Assembly: GCA_905221605.1 (NCBI GenBank)
Contig: CAJNDS010002834.1
Coordinates: 687,174-751,173, forward strand
Length of the DNA stretch: 64,000 nucleotides
From: Symbiodinium natans
Taxonomy: Eukaryota > Sar > Dinophyceae > Suessiales > Symbiodiniaceae
Reading direction: 5' to 3'
Positions within the stretch are counted from its first letter, which is position 1, and each line of letters starts with the position of its first letter. A model generated the notes under the pieces. It saw only the letters and a list, made by a program, of their open reading frames with translations. It did no database searches and was not told the DNA's origin. Of the stretch, positions 50,537 to 61,335 are shown piece after piece. The position numbers and the translations under genes were made by a program.

Positions 50537-51000
50537 GGTTTAGGGTTTGGGGTTTAGGGTTTAGGGTTTAGGGTTTGGGGCGTTTTCAGGGGGGTTTTAG
50601 GGGGTTTTTAGGGCAGGGGGCTAGGGGGGTTGAGGGGGTTGAGGGGTTGACAGGGGTTTTTGGGTGTTCAGGGGATTTAGGGTGTTTAGGGTGTTTAAGG
50701 GTTAAGGGGGCTTAGGGGTGGGGTTTAGGGCTTTGGGTGTTGGGACGGGAGAAGGGGGCCGGGGGGAGAAGCGGGTTCCAGGTTTAAGGTTGTGGGGCTT
50801 AGGCGGTTTTGGATGAAGGCTCGAGGTTGTGTGGAGTTCAGGATTGAGGGGCTTAGGGTTTGGGTGTTTTGGGCGTTTAGGGTGGTTAGGGATGTGAGGG
50901 TTTTGGCCGTGGGGAGTTCGGGATTTAGAGGTTCAGGGTTTAGGGTGCGCGGCGTAAGCTGTAGGTAGTTCAGGCTTTGGGGGTTGAGGGTTTAAGGGTT
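50537..51000 (+). repeat. Degenerate TTTAGGG-like region
   Basis: A few clean units at 50,537-50,580, then about 400 bp of G/T-rich text with GTTTAGGG and TTGAGGG words. Confidence 0.75.
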
Positions 51001-51137
51001 TCGTGGCATGATAGCGCACAACATATAGAATCCGTTGTGGCTTGCCTTTTTTCTTGCGTGTCTGGTCCCGTGTTTCTTCATGAAAACATGAGCATGGTCG
51101 CACTGGTTTGTAGGCAGCTTTTTTGGGGGCTTGTAGA

Positions 51138-51195
51138 GTTTAGGGTTTAGGGTTTAGGGTTCAGAGGGAAGTATGTGGGGTTTAGGGTTTAGGAA
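51138..51195 (+). repeat. Short TTTAGGG groups
   Basis: Three to four units twice. From 51,196 to 51,790 the DNA holds old CCCTAAA/TTCCTAA remnants and no recognised gene. Confidence 0.8.
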
Positions 51196-51799
51196 GGCCC
51201 CGTGTGTTTCTGTGGGAGGCGCCTCGGCCATGTGCTTCGGCTTGGATGGGGCCGTCGGCCTCAGAATGGGCTCGTTTCTTACCAAAGCTAGGTAGGCCCT
51301 TGGGATATACTACATTTTCCTTTATTGGGTTTAAGAGGATCATATTCAGGAATATTTTTCAGAGGGTTTTAAGGCCCATCCTAGAAAAGTACCCTAATCT
51401 CTAAACCCGGAACCCTAATTCGCAAGTTAAGAAGGTTACCACGAGCACCTTAATCCCTAAACCCTGAACCCCAATTCCTAGCTGTTCAAGTTTAGGACTG
51501 TTATTGAAGGGGCCCTGAACCCTAAACCCTAAACCAGTACTAGAGGATTCAGCATTGTTCTGCAATGCTCCTGAACCCTAATTTCTAAGCATTTCAGAGG
51601 GTTCGCATTGTTATGAAGGGCCTCTGAACCCTAATTCCTAAGTGTTTAAGCCTAATTCCTGAGTGTCTAGGAGGGTTTAGGATTGGGTAAGCAGGGGGGT
51701 TAGGGGCTTGGAGTTCTTCTCACCTGGCGGGAAACGCCTTTTTTCCCCCTATTGTTTTTTTTGGGGGCTTGACACTGGCCCCGGCGGTTCGGGGCCTAT

Positions 51800-51837
51800 G
51801 TTTTTTTTTTTGTTTTTTTTTTTTTGGGGGGGGTAGG
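51800..51837. repeat. Poly-T then poly-G tract
   Basis: Two T runs, then eight or nine G, then TTTAGGG-like units. Confidence 0.9.
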
Positions 51838-51887
51838 GTTTAGGGTGTAGGGTGTACGTAGGGTGCAGGGTTTAGGGTAAGGGTCCT

Positions 51888-52345
51888 CTCAGTCCTAGAG
51901 CCAGCACTGCCAGCACGCAAGCACAAGTCGCAAATCTCTCACCTTCGTTTCCTGAGAACGCAGAGATTGAGGACGGGATTCCTCTCTTCGCTGGCTTGGT
52001 GGTTCAGGGCCTATAAAGGCAAGCTGAAGCTTCAGGAACATGCCCTCCACGGCCAAATCCCTGGAAGCATGCTTCCGAAAAATATTGGGGGGGGGTCCCT
52101 TTGAAGCATCCGGCAAACAGGGGTGTCCTTGTTTCTGGAAACGACCTTGTTGCAAAACAACGCTGCGAAGCCCCGTTGAAAGAGCACCCAGACTGCGAAG
52201 CTGCGAAGCTGCGAAGCCCTTAGGACCCCACATCCTAAAGCCCCATATACCCGGACCTTGTTGCATCCTGCACCCCAAGGCCTTCTTCTCTATCCTAAGC
52301 CCTCAACTTTTGTTGCATCTTCATCCTGAGACCTTAAAACTTATG
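51888..52345. other. Spacer with overlapping frames, unrecognised
   Basis: About 450 bp free of arrays. Frames of 127 codons (minus, 51,895-52,278) and 107 codons (plus, 52,040-52,363) overlap. A GCTGCGAA triplet of repeats occurs at 52,192-52,215. No domain is recognised. Confidence 0.35.
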
Positions 52346-52369
52346 ACGTCCCAAAAACCCTAAAGCCCA

Positions 52370-52500
52370 ATCCCTAGACCCCAAACCCGAAATCCTAAAC
52401 CCTAAGTCCTAAACCCTAAACCCTAACCCCTAAGCCCTAAACCCTAAACCCTATAAACCCTAAACCCTAAGCCCTAAACCCTAAACCCTAAACCCTAGAA
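52370..52500 (-). repeat. CCCTAAA array, mixed
   Basis: About eighteen units with CCCTAAG and CCCTATAA variants. Confidence 0.9.
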
Positions 52501-52577
52501 ACCCTAAGCCCAGAACAAAACCCTGAAGCCCACGAGGCGCTCCTGGCCTCTGCCGGGCCGGGCACCTAATCACCGGG

Positions 52578-52675
52578 TGGGGGGGGGGGGGAGGGGGTTT
52601 AGGGTTTAGGGTTTAGGGTTTAGGGTTTGGGGTTTGGGGTTTGGGGTTTAGGGTTTAGGGTTTAGGGTTTAGGCT
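52578..52675 (+). repeat. G run and TTTAGGG/TTTGGGG array
   Basis: Twelve G, then about eleven units. Confidence 0.92.
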
Positions 52676-52926
52676 GAGGGTCATTTTAGAGTTCGGGTCT
52701 TTGAAGGGGGGGTTAGATTTTTTGTTGAGCTCGAGTTTCTAGAGGGTTGTTAAGGGCCCGTACGGCCTGAGGGTTCTGAAGGATCTTCAGGTTTTGGGGT
52801 TTAGAGACCTGAGGCCTTTCGGGTTTTTAGGGCTTACTGGCTTCAGGGCCTGAAGGTTTTGGGCTTGAGGACTTTGCAGCTTTAAGTCTTTGTGGGCGGT
52901 GGGGTTTGCAGGCGCTGTGATCTTCA

Positions 52927-53060
52927 GGAGTGCTCAGTAGTACCCTTGTTCTCTCTTTTGGATTTTAACCCTAAACCCTAAACCCTAAACCCTAAACCCT
53001 AAACCCTAAACCCTAAACCCTATTCCGAGTTTAAGAAAGAGGGCACCCATTTCTCCGAAG
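52927..53060. mobile_element. Family C-like element split by a CCCTAAA array
   Basis: AGTAGTACCCTTGTTCTCTC, then GGATTTT, then about eight CCCTAAA units (52,967-53,022), then AAGAAAGAGGGCACCCATTT. Removing the array restores the block order of 540-650. Confidence 0.6.
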
Positions 53061-53505
53061 CTGCTCGGGAAGCGTGACGAAACAGGGCACTTCATCCCTT
53101 TAACCCTAGATCTACGGGAAGTTGCGCGGTACCAGAATATGTTCCTTTACTTTCTTCGAAGGGTTTTGATGTATGGGCCTTTTGGTTCTGTAGGGTAAAA
53201 AAAGGCTATACATATTAAGGGCCCACATAAGCAGCCTTACCCCCGGCTCCCCTGATTCGTGACGCAGAAACTGTTGATTCACGCCTTGGAGGCTGTGGTA
53301 CTAACAAGAACCTGTGGCATCCGCTTGCAGGGATACCCTCCCTCCAAAATTCAGTTTGGGGTTGGAGCTTTTTTTGCCTGCAGCTGGGGTTCAGGGTTTA
53401 GGGTTGGCGGGCTATGAAATGTAGTTGGCAGCCGTCTTTTGTGATCTGTAGTCTTCAAGGCCATACAGATACGCCTCAGGCCCCAAGCCCAAACGGCTAA
53501 ATAAT

Positions 53506-53626
53506 CCCTAAACCCTAAACCCTCAACCCTCAACCCTAAACCCTAAACCCTAAACCCTAAACACTAAACCCTAAACCCTAAACCCTAAACCCTACACCCT
53601 ACACCCTAAACCCTAAACCCTAACCT
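53506..53626 (-). repeat. CCCTAAA array
   Basis: About seventeen units with CCCTCAA, CACTAAA and CCCTACA variants. Confidence 0.93.
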
Positions 53627-53728
53627 TTTTGGAACCTTCTCAAGCTCCGAAGATCTCCATCGAAGTCATGAACTCTCCATGCTGACCCCAAACCCGAACT
53701 GGTATCTGTGTTTTATTCAGGGGTCATT

Positions 53729-53835
53729 AGGGTTTAGGGTTTAGGGTTTTAGGGTTTTAGGGTTTAGGGTTTAGGGTTTATTTAGGGTTTAGGGTTTTAG
53801 GGTTTAGGGTCTGGGGTTTTGCGGTTTAGGGTTGA
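53729..53835 (+). repeat. TTTAGGG array with TTTTAGGG units
   Basis: About fifteen units, some with an extra T. Confidence 0.9.
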
Positions 53836-54127
53836 GAGCTTTGGGGTTGCACAACATGTCAAAGTTGCAGACGCAATCCCAAGGGAGCGATAGCTGAGGG
53901 GGATCAACCTCGAGTGTGCATGAGATCGTCCCACAGTTTCCGGATGTGTTGCCCTGACACTTTGAAAGATGGCTCCGAAGCCCTAAACTCTAAACCCTAA
54001 ACCCTAACCCTAGACATATGCGAGACCCTAGGCTGCTTTTGGGCGGCGGCAGCGACTACAGCCTTCGGAGCTTTTTGCAGGCCAACTTGGGTCCGCTACC
54101 ACAGACGGAAGGGCTTATAGGGCTGGC

Positions 54128-54255
54128 GGTTTAGGGTTTAGGGTTTAGGGTTTAGGGTTTAGGGTTTAGGGTTTAGGGTTTAGGGTTTAGGGTTTAGGGT
54201 GTAGGGTTTAACGGTTTTAGGGTTTAGGGTTTTAGGGTTCAGGGCTTAGGGTGTC
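54128..54255 (+). repeat. TTTAGGG array
   Basis: About thirteen clean units, then degenerate ones. Confidence 0.93.
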
Positions 54256-54373
54256 AGGTGACCCAAGTTCTTGTCCTTGTTCTTTGTAGGGAGGGGAGCG
54301 CGGGCAGGCTTGTTTGAATTGTTTTGGGTTCCCTTGCGTTTTGAGTTTTTTTTGGGATAGCCCTGCAAAACCT

Positions 54374-54435
54374 CCCTAAACCCTAAACCCTAAACCCGAA
54401 ACCCTAAACCCTAAACCCTAAACCTTAGACCCTAA
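54374..54435 (-). repeat. CCCTAAA array
   Basis: Eight or nine units. A second, degenerate one follows at 54,615-54,686. Confidence 0.92.
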
Positions 54436-54787
54436 ACTTCAAGGGATTCCTCTAACTTGGATCCTGATCCGTTTGGTATCTTTGGGATCATCCCCTTTGC
54501 TTGCACCCAGAGACCAGATTGCCTCTTTCTAGGGCTTGTATAGGCTCCTTGCAACGAAACGCCTTGCAGCCAAAAGGGTTAGATTCCTGGCTTCTATTTA
54601 ACATTTAGGGAGACCCTAAACCTTAACCCTAAACCCTAAACCCGAAACCCTAAACCCAAAACCCTAAACCCTAAACCTTAAACCCGGTTAGCAACAGCCT
54701 CCGCGAAGGTGAGAGGCCTGTACGCAGCCATCCACATGGGCATCGACATTCTCAGGGGGTCCCTCCGGCCGATGTGGTGGTTTACGA

Positions 54788-54954
54788 TTTTACGATACTA
54801 GGGGTGTAGTGTTAGGGTTTAGGGTTTAGGATTTAGGGTTGAGGGTTAGGGCTTAGGGTTTACGATATTCGGGGTACCTTATTGGCGTCTTCATTATAAG
54901 GGAGCGCTACTATTTGGGGTCGGGTTTAGGGGTCCCCCATTTCCCGTAAACCTC
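54788..54954. mobile_element. Family D element, opposite orientation, joined to TTTAGGG array (D3)
   Basis: GGGTTTACGATATTCGGGG starts at 54,857 directly after TTTAGGG units. The right end is CCCGTAAACCTCC. The interior GGGTACCTTATTGG and TACTATTTGGGG is the reverse of the D1/D2 interior. TTTACGATTTTACGATA upstream (54,781-54,798) looks like a second copy of the terminus on the other side of the array. Confidence 0.65.
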
Positions 54955-55484
54955 CAGGGTTAACTAAGGCGCAGAGTAGGCGTAGCATTTTAGACTTCCT
55001 AAACCCTGAACCCTAAACCCTATACTATACCCTCAACCCCAAACCCCCCTTAAACGCCGAGGGTTCGGCGTTTCCTTCCGAGAAAACTCACGGAGTAGGC
55101 AACCTCAGATCATCTTGCGTGCTATTAGCCCCCTCTCAGAAAATCCCATGGTTAGGGTTTAGGGTTTGGGGTTTCAGGTGTAGGGCTTCGAGCGCTGTAT
55201 TCTTTCAAGCTCCAGGAAGTTTTTCACGCCTTCTTCTTAGGTTTCATGATGACTTTGGAGCTTCACGGGCGTCATGAAAACCATGATTCCGCCCCCAAAA
55301 ACCCGAAACTCGAAGACACTGAACACCTTCCACAAGAGAATTTATCACCCGAAGCCCTGAAATCCAACGCGAAAGCAATGATCCCGAATAATTCCTGGGC
55401 ACATCCCCTCCTGGGAACCCCCCCTTCCCTCAAAGGAGACTCTCATACCAAACCGGGCCCAGGGGTTGGGTTTTCGGGTTTCGG

Positions 55485-55567
55485 GTTTCGGGTTTCGGGT
55501 TTAGGGTTTAGGGTTTAGGGTTTAGGGTTTAGGGTTTAGGGTTTAGGGTTTAGGGTTTAGGGTTTAG
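55485..55567 (+). repeat. TTTCGGG then TTTAGGG array
   Basis: Four TTTCGGG units, then about ten TTTAGGG units. Confidence 0.94.
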
Positions 55568-55852
55568 CGTTCTAAGCCTATACTATATGAGCCCTAAACC
55601 CTACACCCTCCGTACGTTTAGGGACTCCGATCTGCGTTTGCCAGGTGCAGCAGCCCCTATGGCACCATCGGGAACGTCTCCCACTTGGCAGGCGGCGTTA
55701 CGCATTCACAGGGTGTATTAACGGTTTACGGTTTATTTAGGGTTTAGGGTTTATAGGGTTCAATGAAGATCACATGTTTGCTGAACACCCACCAGAGAAA
55801 GGACGGTCATGTGGTGGTTAGAAAGTGCCTGGAATGGCCACAGTTTCTGCAG

Positions 55853-55905
55853 GGTTTAGGGTTTAGGGTTTAGGGTTTAGGGTTTAGGGTTTAGGGTTTA
55901 GGGTT
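55853..55905 (+). repeat. TTTAGGG array
   Basis: About seven units. A minor group is at 55,735-55,757. Confidence 0.93.
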
Positions 55906-56002
55906 CTGTACGGTAGTGCAGCTCACAGTCTTCAAAGCTTGGCAGACATGGCACGAGGAGTTACTTGGCAGCCTTCTCCTCTGCCCAGAACACCGGAGCC
56001 AT

Positions 56003-56140
56003 AAACCCTAATTTCCAAACCCTAAACCCTAAACCCTAAACCCTAAACCCTAAACCCCGAACCCAAACCCTACAACCCAATCCCTGAACCCCAAACCCTA
56101 AACCCTAAACCCCAAACCCGAAACCCTAAACCCCAAACCC
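56003..56140 (-). repeat. CCCTAAA/CCCCAAA array
   Basis: About eighteen units, partly degenerate. Confidence 0.9.
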
Positions 56141-56159
56141 TGGACACGGCTGAAGATCT

Positions 56160-56255
56160 GTGAGGTTTTTTTGTTGGACCCACACCCTCTTGGAGGTCTT
56201 TGGGTTCAATGAAACGACCAGGGTTCAACTATGCCGAGTTTAGGGGGTAAACCCT
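56160..56255 (+). repeat. Copy a of a dispersed repeat
   Basis: GGTCTTTGGGTTCAATGAAA, CGACCAGGGTTCAACTATGC and CGAGTTTAGGGG match 58,103-58,162. Confidence 0.7.
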
Positions 56256-56391
56256 AAACCAAATCCCTAAACCCTAAACCCGCAAGACAAAATGAATAGA
56301 AATTGTATGTGGTATCATTCTGAGTTTCCCAAGTTATTTGTCTAAACAGCTGACAACCTGAGTTGAAGTAAATTATTCCAAAATACTTAAA

Positions 56392-56565
56392 CCCCCCCCC
56401 CCCCCCTCCTTCCTCCTCCCCCCTCCCCGCTGCCCCCCTCCCCCTCCCCCCCTCCCCCCCCTCCCCCCCCCCCTCCCCCCTCCCCCCCCCTCACCCCTTC
56501 GACCTCGACCCTCCCCCCTCCCTCCCCTCCCCCCTCTCCCCCCTCCCCTCCCCTCCCCCCTCCCA
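56392..56565 (-). repeat. C-rich (CCCCTCC) tract
   Basis: About 170 bp of C with scattered T. Frames give Gly/Arg-rich artefacts. Confidence 0.92.
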
Positions 56566-56660
56566 ACTTTCGGCCAAAACGTTTCGGTCAAAACTTTCGG
56601 CCAAAATATTTCGGTCAAATCTTATTGGGACCCAAACCCTACACAGTTTCTATAAACCCT
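56566..56660 (+). repeat. Left direct repeat b of the second island
   Basis: Three or four copies of TTTCGGCCAAAAC/TTTCGGTCAAA words lead into TTGGGACCCAAACCCTACAC and TTTCTATAAACCCT. It matches 58,020-58,090. Confidence 0.8.
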
Positions 56661-57990
56661 AAACCCTAAACCCTAAACCCTAAACCCTAAACCCTAAACC
56701 CTGAACCCTCTCTGCGGTCTATGCCCTGGTCTGATCGTTCGCCTCGAGCTCTAGAGCACTTGCGAGGAACACGGCAAGGACGAGTCTGGCGGCGTCGTGA
56801 TCTGAGAAAGAGAGAGCGAGAGAGAGAGAGAGAGAAAGAAAGAGAGAGATGGACGAATGTCGCAGACCGACGTGGAAGACCTCTCGAACCTCTTGCCGCC
56901 CGAGCAGGAGGGAGAGAGCCAGTTTACATGTCCAGGGTTGTAGTGTGAGCGGCGATGGCTGACTTTGTCTGAATCTGCGCATCGAGCAGTGGGTCAAAGG
57001 GCTGACGCGCATGAATCCGGGCGTGGAAGGGCTCCTGATGCCGCCCGACTGCATCAAGAGCGGCGCCCTGGACGATGACGATGCCGCGCCGGTTGGTCTG
57101 GACATGTGCAAAGATTCGAACAGAATCATGGCCGAGCCAGGCTCATTCCAGATTCACAGCGATCCCTGCACACATGCAATTCGATGTGATGATCGGTTTC
57201 TTATCCAGGGCGGTTGTGGCCTCGTTGCGTAGGCTTGACGCCATCGCTGGTCACGGCGATCTGGCCGCGAATTGCATGTGTGGCGGATCCGGCGCGCCAT
57301 CAACGATTGAAAGCCAAGTGGGAGGCAGGTCAATGTATCAGAGAGCACATAGCAGTGTCATGCTGTCTTCTCCTCTTGGCATCGCAGGGCATGTTGAACG
57401 AATTGAGCGCTTGGCAAGGACACTGTCTATGTAGTGTGGAGAGTCTTCCATGCAGTGTGCTGATGTGTGTCTCACTTACATTTCACACGGCGCGCGAGGG
57501 TGTATAGGGGAATTGTTATTCAGTGCGATGTAAAATACGGCGTGTCGGATCGCACCAGGATCGAGTCCACGACTCAGAAGACCGCGAGTGGCTGCGCCGA
57601 CGTATTCCGCGCGGTGACGCCCGGTACCGCGTTGCACCTCGAATTGCAGCCTGCCGGAAAAACGGGCAGCATTTCCTTCTTAGGCAGGTGCCCAAAAATA
57701 GCTACAAACAGGCAAAGGCCCGGATTTCAGCACACTCCGGAAAAAACGGGGCAGACGCTCAAATAGCCAAAATGAGGCAAAGGCCCAGATTCCAGCGCCC
57801 TGCCAGAAAAATGGGCAGCATAAAGGGTTCCAGGAGGGCAAAACAGGCTTCAAGAAGCCCCAAAAGGCTGCAGGAGGCCCAAAGCCCAGAAGAGGCTTCA
57901 GAAGGGGGCCCCAAAAGGGTCTGAGAAGGCCCCGCCGCAGGAGGCCCAAAACCGGCCAGCAGTCTCCGAAAAGGCAGGCCCACGAAGGCT
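56661..57990. other. Array-free island between direct repeats, unrecognised frames
   Basis: After a short CCCTAAA array (56,655-56,708) there is about 1.3 kb without telomeric units. It contains a GA microsatellite (56,810-56,848). It also has a tandem repeat of about 65 bp around GGCAAAGGCC (57,711 and 57,776, with a partial earlier copy at about 57,650). Plus-strand frames reach 133 codons (57,523-57,924) and minus frames 136 codons (56,719-57,129). None has a recognisable domain and they overlap each other. Confidence 0.4.
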
Positions 57991-58019
57991 CAAGAATCAG
58001 AAAAGTGATTCCAAAAAAA

Positions 58020-58162
58020 AACTTTCGGTCAAAACTTTCGGTCAAAGCGTTAGTGGGACCCAAACCCTACACAATTTCTATAAACCCTGAACCCTAAACC
58101 GGGGTCTTCGGCCTTCGGGTTCAAAGAAGCGATCAGGGTCATCGATGCCGAGTTTAGGGGTG
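58020..58162 (+). repeat. Right direct repeat b plus copy a
   Basis: TTTCGGTCAAAACTTTCGG, then GGGACCCAAACCCTACACAA, then TTTCTATAAACCCT, followed by GGTTCAAAGAAGCGATCAGG and GATGCCGAGTTTAGGGG. The order is b then a, whereas the left side has a then b. Confidence 0.75.
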
Positions 58163-58410
58163 CAAGGTGATGATTTATTAGTAGGTCGAAGTTCATGAAG
58201 GGTTAAGGGCTTTAGTAGGCTTTAAGGATTCAGAGTTCAAGTTTTAAAATTTAAAGGGCTTATGATGGGTTCAGGCAGGGGTTTGGGAAGGGTTTGGTTG
58301 GGGCTTAGCTCGTTTTGACAATTCCACCCCTAAAGCCTCTTATTCCACCACAGAACCTCGGCCTTTCAGTAGTAAGCTGTTTTACATATAATTGGTTTTG
58401 GAGTTTATAT
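58163..58410. other. Spacer without recognised gene
   Basis: No arrays or coding frame of note. Confidence 0.4.
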
Positions 58411-58411
58411 C

Positions 58412-58522
58412 TTGGTAGCCCAGTGGTACCCTTTACCCCTTTTTTTGTTCAAGGTTCCCTTGTAAAGTAACCAGCCAAAAAAAGGGGTGCCCTTATCATA
58501 AGATGGTTACTGGGCTACCAAA
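58412..58522. mobile_element. Family C element, no telomeric insert (C2)
   Basis: TTGGTAGCCCAGTGGTACCC and TTACTGGGCTACCAA are clean inverted ends. The interior GTTCAAGGTTCCCTTGTAAA is shared with the tandem unit at 34,738-35,336, making this the best reference for the empty state of C4. Confidence 0.8.
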
Positions 58523-59047
58523 ATGTTCTCAGTGAGGTGCCCCCAAAACTCAAGGTTTTTTCGTTTGTTTTTTTGAGGGGTCCTTGAACAAACCCTAAGC
58601 CCTGAGCCCTAAATTCCCACCCGGCCTGCTTAGGCCGTACCCACCCTTTACAAGGGTGCCTGGAAGATACCCGGCAGTGATGGACCCTTTACTGGAGGGA
58701 CAATGGGTGGAGCCATTGGAGAATGGTCGAATAGAGAGCCCCTAGGGCTCGCCTCGCCACTAGGCCACCAAGGTGGCACCCATACCCACACAGGAGTTGA
58801 TGGGAATCCCCTAAACCCAATGACCTAGAACGACGTCGGCCAGGGGCCCCCCTAAAAACCTTCCGGGACCCTCTGGTCGTTGGCCCCAAAATCCTGAAAT
58901 CTTAGGTCTGCCATGGGGGGGTACCCCTTCCGGAGCCAAAAACCGCCAAAAAAGCTTTAATGGTCGCGTGACATGCCGCCCCCCCACACGCCCTGGGTGT
59001 GTAGGGGCGCCATTTCACATGGTACTTACTGCCGCTGCGCGGCGAGA
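58523..59047. other. Spacer without recognised gene
   Basis: About 520 bp, GC-moderate. The 66-codon minus frame has no recognised domain. Confidence 0.4.
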
Positions 59048-59049
59048 TG

Positions 59050-59278
59050 CCCTAAACCCTAAACCCTAAACCCTAAACCCTAAACCCTAAACCCTAAACC
59101 CTAAACCCTAAACCCTAAACCCTAAACCCTAAACCCTAAACCCTAAACCTAAACCCTAAACCCTAAACCCTAAACCCTAAACCCTAAACCCTAAACCCTA
59201 AACCCTAAACCCTAAACCCTAAACCCTAAACCCTAAACCCTAAACCCTAAACCCTGAACCCTAAACCCTAACCCTAAG
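59050..59278 (-). repeat. Longest CCCTAAA array in the window
   Basis: About thirty-two units with one 6-bp CCTAAA and one CCCTGAA. Uniform and sharply bounded. Confidence 0.96.
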
Positions 59279-59366
59279 CCTGTGGGGGCTTGCGGCCGCA
59301 GAGAGTCCTGTCCCCGTGTCAGGATTCGTAGGCGGCTTCTGCAGCTTGGCTGGAGCGGGGAGTGGT

Positions 59367-59440
59367 GGTTTAGGGTTTATAGGGTTCAGGGTTCAGGGTT
59401 CAGGGTTTAGGGTTTAGGATTTAGGGTTCAGGGTTCAGAC
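59367..59440 (+). repeat. TTTAGGG/TTCAGGG array
   Basis: About ten mixed units. Degenerate CCCTAAA follows at 59,515-59,600. Confidence 0.88.
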
Positions 59441-59767
59441 TGCCCATCAGAGCGTCCTATATCATATGTCCTGCGCAAGTGTTGTGGGTTTTCCGAGGGT
59501 GCATGTAGGAACCCTAAAGCCTAAACCCTAAACATGAAACTCTGAACCCTAAACCCTAAACCCCGAATCCTGAACCTCAAGCCCTAAGCCCTACACCCTT
59601 GCTTCTCGAGTTTTAGGAGTTTGCATGCAGCGTGCAGGGAGGATGCCGCAGATCAGCCATGAAGCTCAAGCTTTAAAGCTGGCCGGGAATAAATTCCCAC
59701 TGGAGAAGATCCTGCTCCCTTCGATCCCCATCCACCGCATGGTCTTCCCGGATCATAATCGCGACTT

Positions 59768-59822
59768 AGGGGTTAGGGTTTAGTGTTTAGGGTTTAGGGT
59801 TTAGGGTTTAGGGTTTAGGGTT
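59768..59822 (+). repeat. TTTAGGG array
   Basis: About seven units. Confidence 0.92.
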
Positions 59823-60410
59823 ATGCACATTCAGGTCGCCGGGGGCCTGCCATGGCCTTCGCCCCACGTCTGGTGGACTGGGCCTTCCCCGTGGCGAGCA
59901 CAGCTCGTGCAAAAACGGCTTCAAGGCATTTGGCAGGCTGGATGTTAGTGCTGTTTTTTTAATGTTGTCATTGTAAATATTTTTTATTCTTTATGTTATG
60001 ATTTATGATTGGCAATAAATATGATTTGACATGGAGGACATTTTCAACCGACGATGTAACTAGGAAGACTTGGGTTGCAGACGGATAGCCTTGCCTCAAC
60101 TCTGATCCCTAAACTCAACTCCGCACTCATAACCTCCCTAAACCATAAACCCTAAGCCTTAAACTTCATCCCGGATCACGACGAATTGTCATGATTGCAA
60201 TGTTCAAGCCCTTTCCTCTAGAAACCCTACACCTTACGCCCTACATCGTTCCTCAAAGAGCAAGCACTTGTGCACTAGTTTCGTCCTTTATAAGGCCCTA
60301 CACCTCAGAAACCGCATGCCCTAGCCCTAGCCCAGGACCTTAGGCTTAGTGTGCTTAGATTCTTGCAGGCTTGGGCTGCACCCCTGACAGTACATGGCTT
60401 TCAGGTGCCA
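59823..60410. other. Spacer with an AT-rich patch
   Basis: AT-rich at 59,945-60,035 (TTTTTATTCTTTATGTTATG). Otherwise mixed, with sparse CCCTAAA words and no gene recognised. Confidence 0.4.
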
Positions 60411-60412
60411 AT

Positions 60413-60474
60413 TTAGGGTTTAGGGTTTAGGGTTTAGGGTTCAGGGTTCCCCCCCCCCCCCCCCCCCCCCCCCC
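60413..60474. repeat. TTTAGGG units then long poly-C run
   Basis: About five units, then about 26 C (60,449-60,474), the longest pure C run in the window. Confidence 0.93.
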
Positions 60475-60724
60475 GGTGTCTTGCCTACTTCGCTGGGAGA
60501 TTCAGATATTCAAGTCCTCATATCTACTAACTGGGTAGACTGATGCTTGCAAGCATCCTGCAGTTAAACCCTCTACCTAAAACCCCTGAAACCTAAACCT
60601 TCCAGCCAAGAGATCCCACAGAGGTTACATCCTTTTGGCCCTGCCCGAAATGGGTGGTCGGCCTGTGCTGGGGTCCCCAGGAATGTAGCCTTATGGTGGA
60701 GGATTTCTGGACAGGCTGGGTTTT

Positions 60725-60830
60725 GGGGTTAGGGCTTAGGGCTCTGGGCTTAGGGCTTGGGGCTTTGGCCTCAGGCCCTAGGGCTTAGGGGCTCAGGGCT
60801 TAGGGCTTAGGGCTCTGGGGTTTATGGTTG
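60725..60830 (+). repeat. CTTAGGG variant stretch
   Basis: TTAGGGC/TCTGGGC words. Small CCCTAAA group at 60,905-60,930. Confidence 0.8.
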
Positions 60831-61001
60831 AAACGTTTAGGGCTTCGAGATTTTGAGGTGTCCTAAAGAATGATTGTGCTTAGATGACTTGGGGCAGGGC
60901 TTAAACCCTAGACCCTAAACCCCAAACCCTTAGGCAGTCTTGTGACATGAAGTTGAGAGTGTCTTACAGCATCTCGGAAGAATTTTCGTTTACGGCCAGG
61001 G

Positions 61002-61100
61002 TTTAGGGTTTAGTGTTCAGGGTTTAGGGTTTGGGCTTAGGGTTCAGGGTTTAGGGCTTAGGGCTTAGGGCTTAGGGTTTTGGGTTTTGGGTTTAGGTGT
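61002..61100 (+). repeat. TTTAGGG/CTTAGGG array
   Basis: About thirteen mixed units. Confidence 0.88.
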
Positions 61101-61237
61101 GTTTAGACCCGAGTCAAGGGTTCTACAAGCCTAAGTGTTAAAGAGTTCCTTCTTGTTCGCGGTGGTTGTGAGATGTTTCCAGCCTAAGACCGAGTGGGAA
61201 CATAGAACACAGAAGGCAGGGTGTCATGTAGCGTTGA

Positions 61238-61335
61238 AACCCTAAACCCTAAACCCCAAACCCTAAACCCTTAACCCTTAACCCTAAACCCTAAACCCCA
61301 AACCCTAAACCCTAAAGCCTTAATCCTAGACCCTA
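61238..61335 (-). repeat. CCCTAAA array, mixed
   Basis: About fourteen units with CCCCAAA and CCCTTAA variants. A small clean group is at 61,690-61,722. Confidence 0.9.

Noticed and set aside
56719-57129. Minus-strand frame of 136 codons
   Set aside because: It runs through a GA microsatellite (SLSLSL tract) and overlaps plus-strand frames. No domain recognised.
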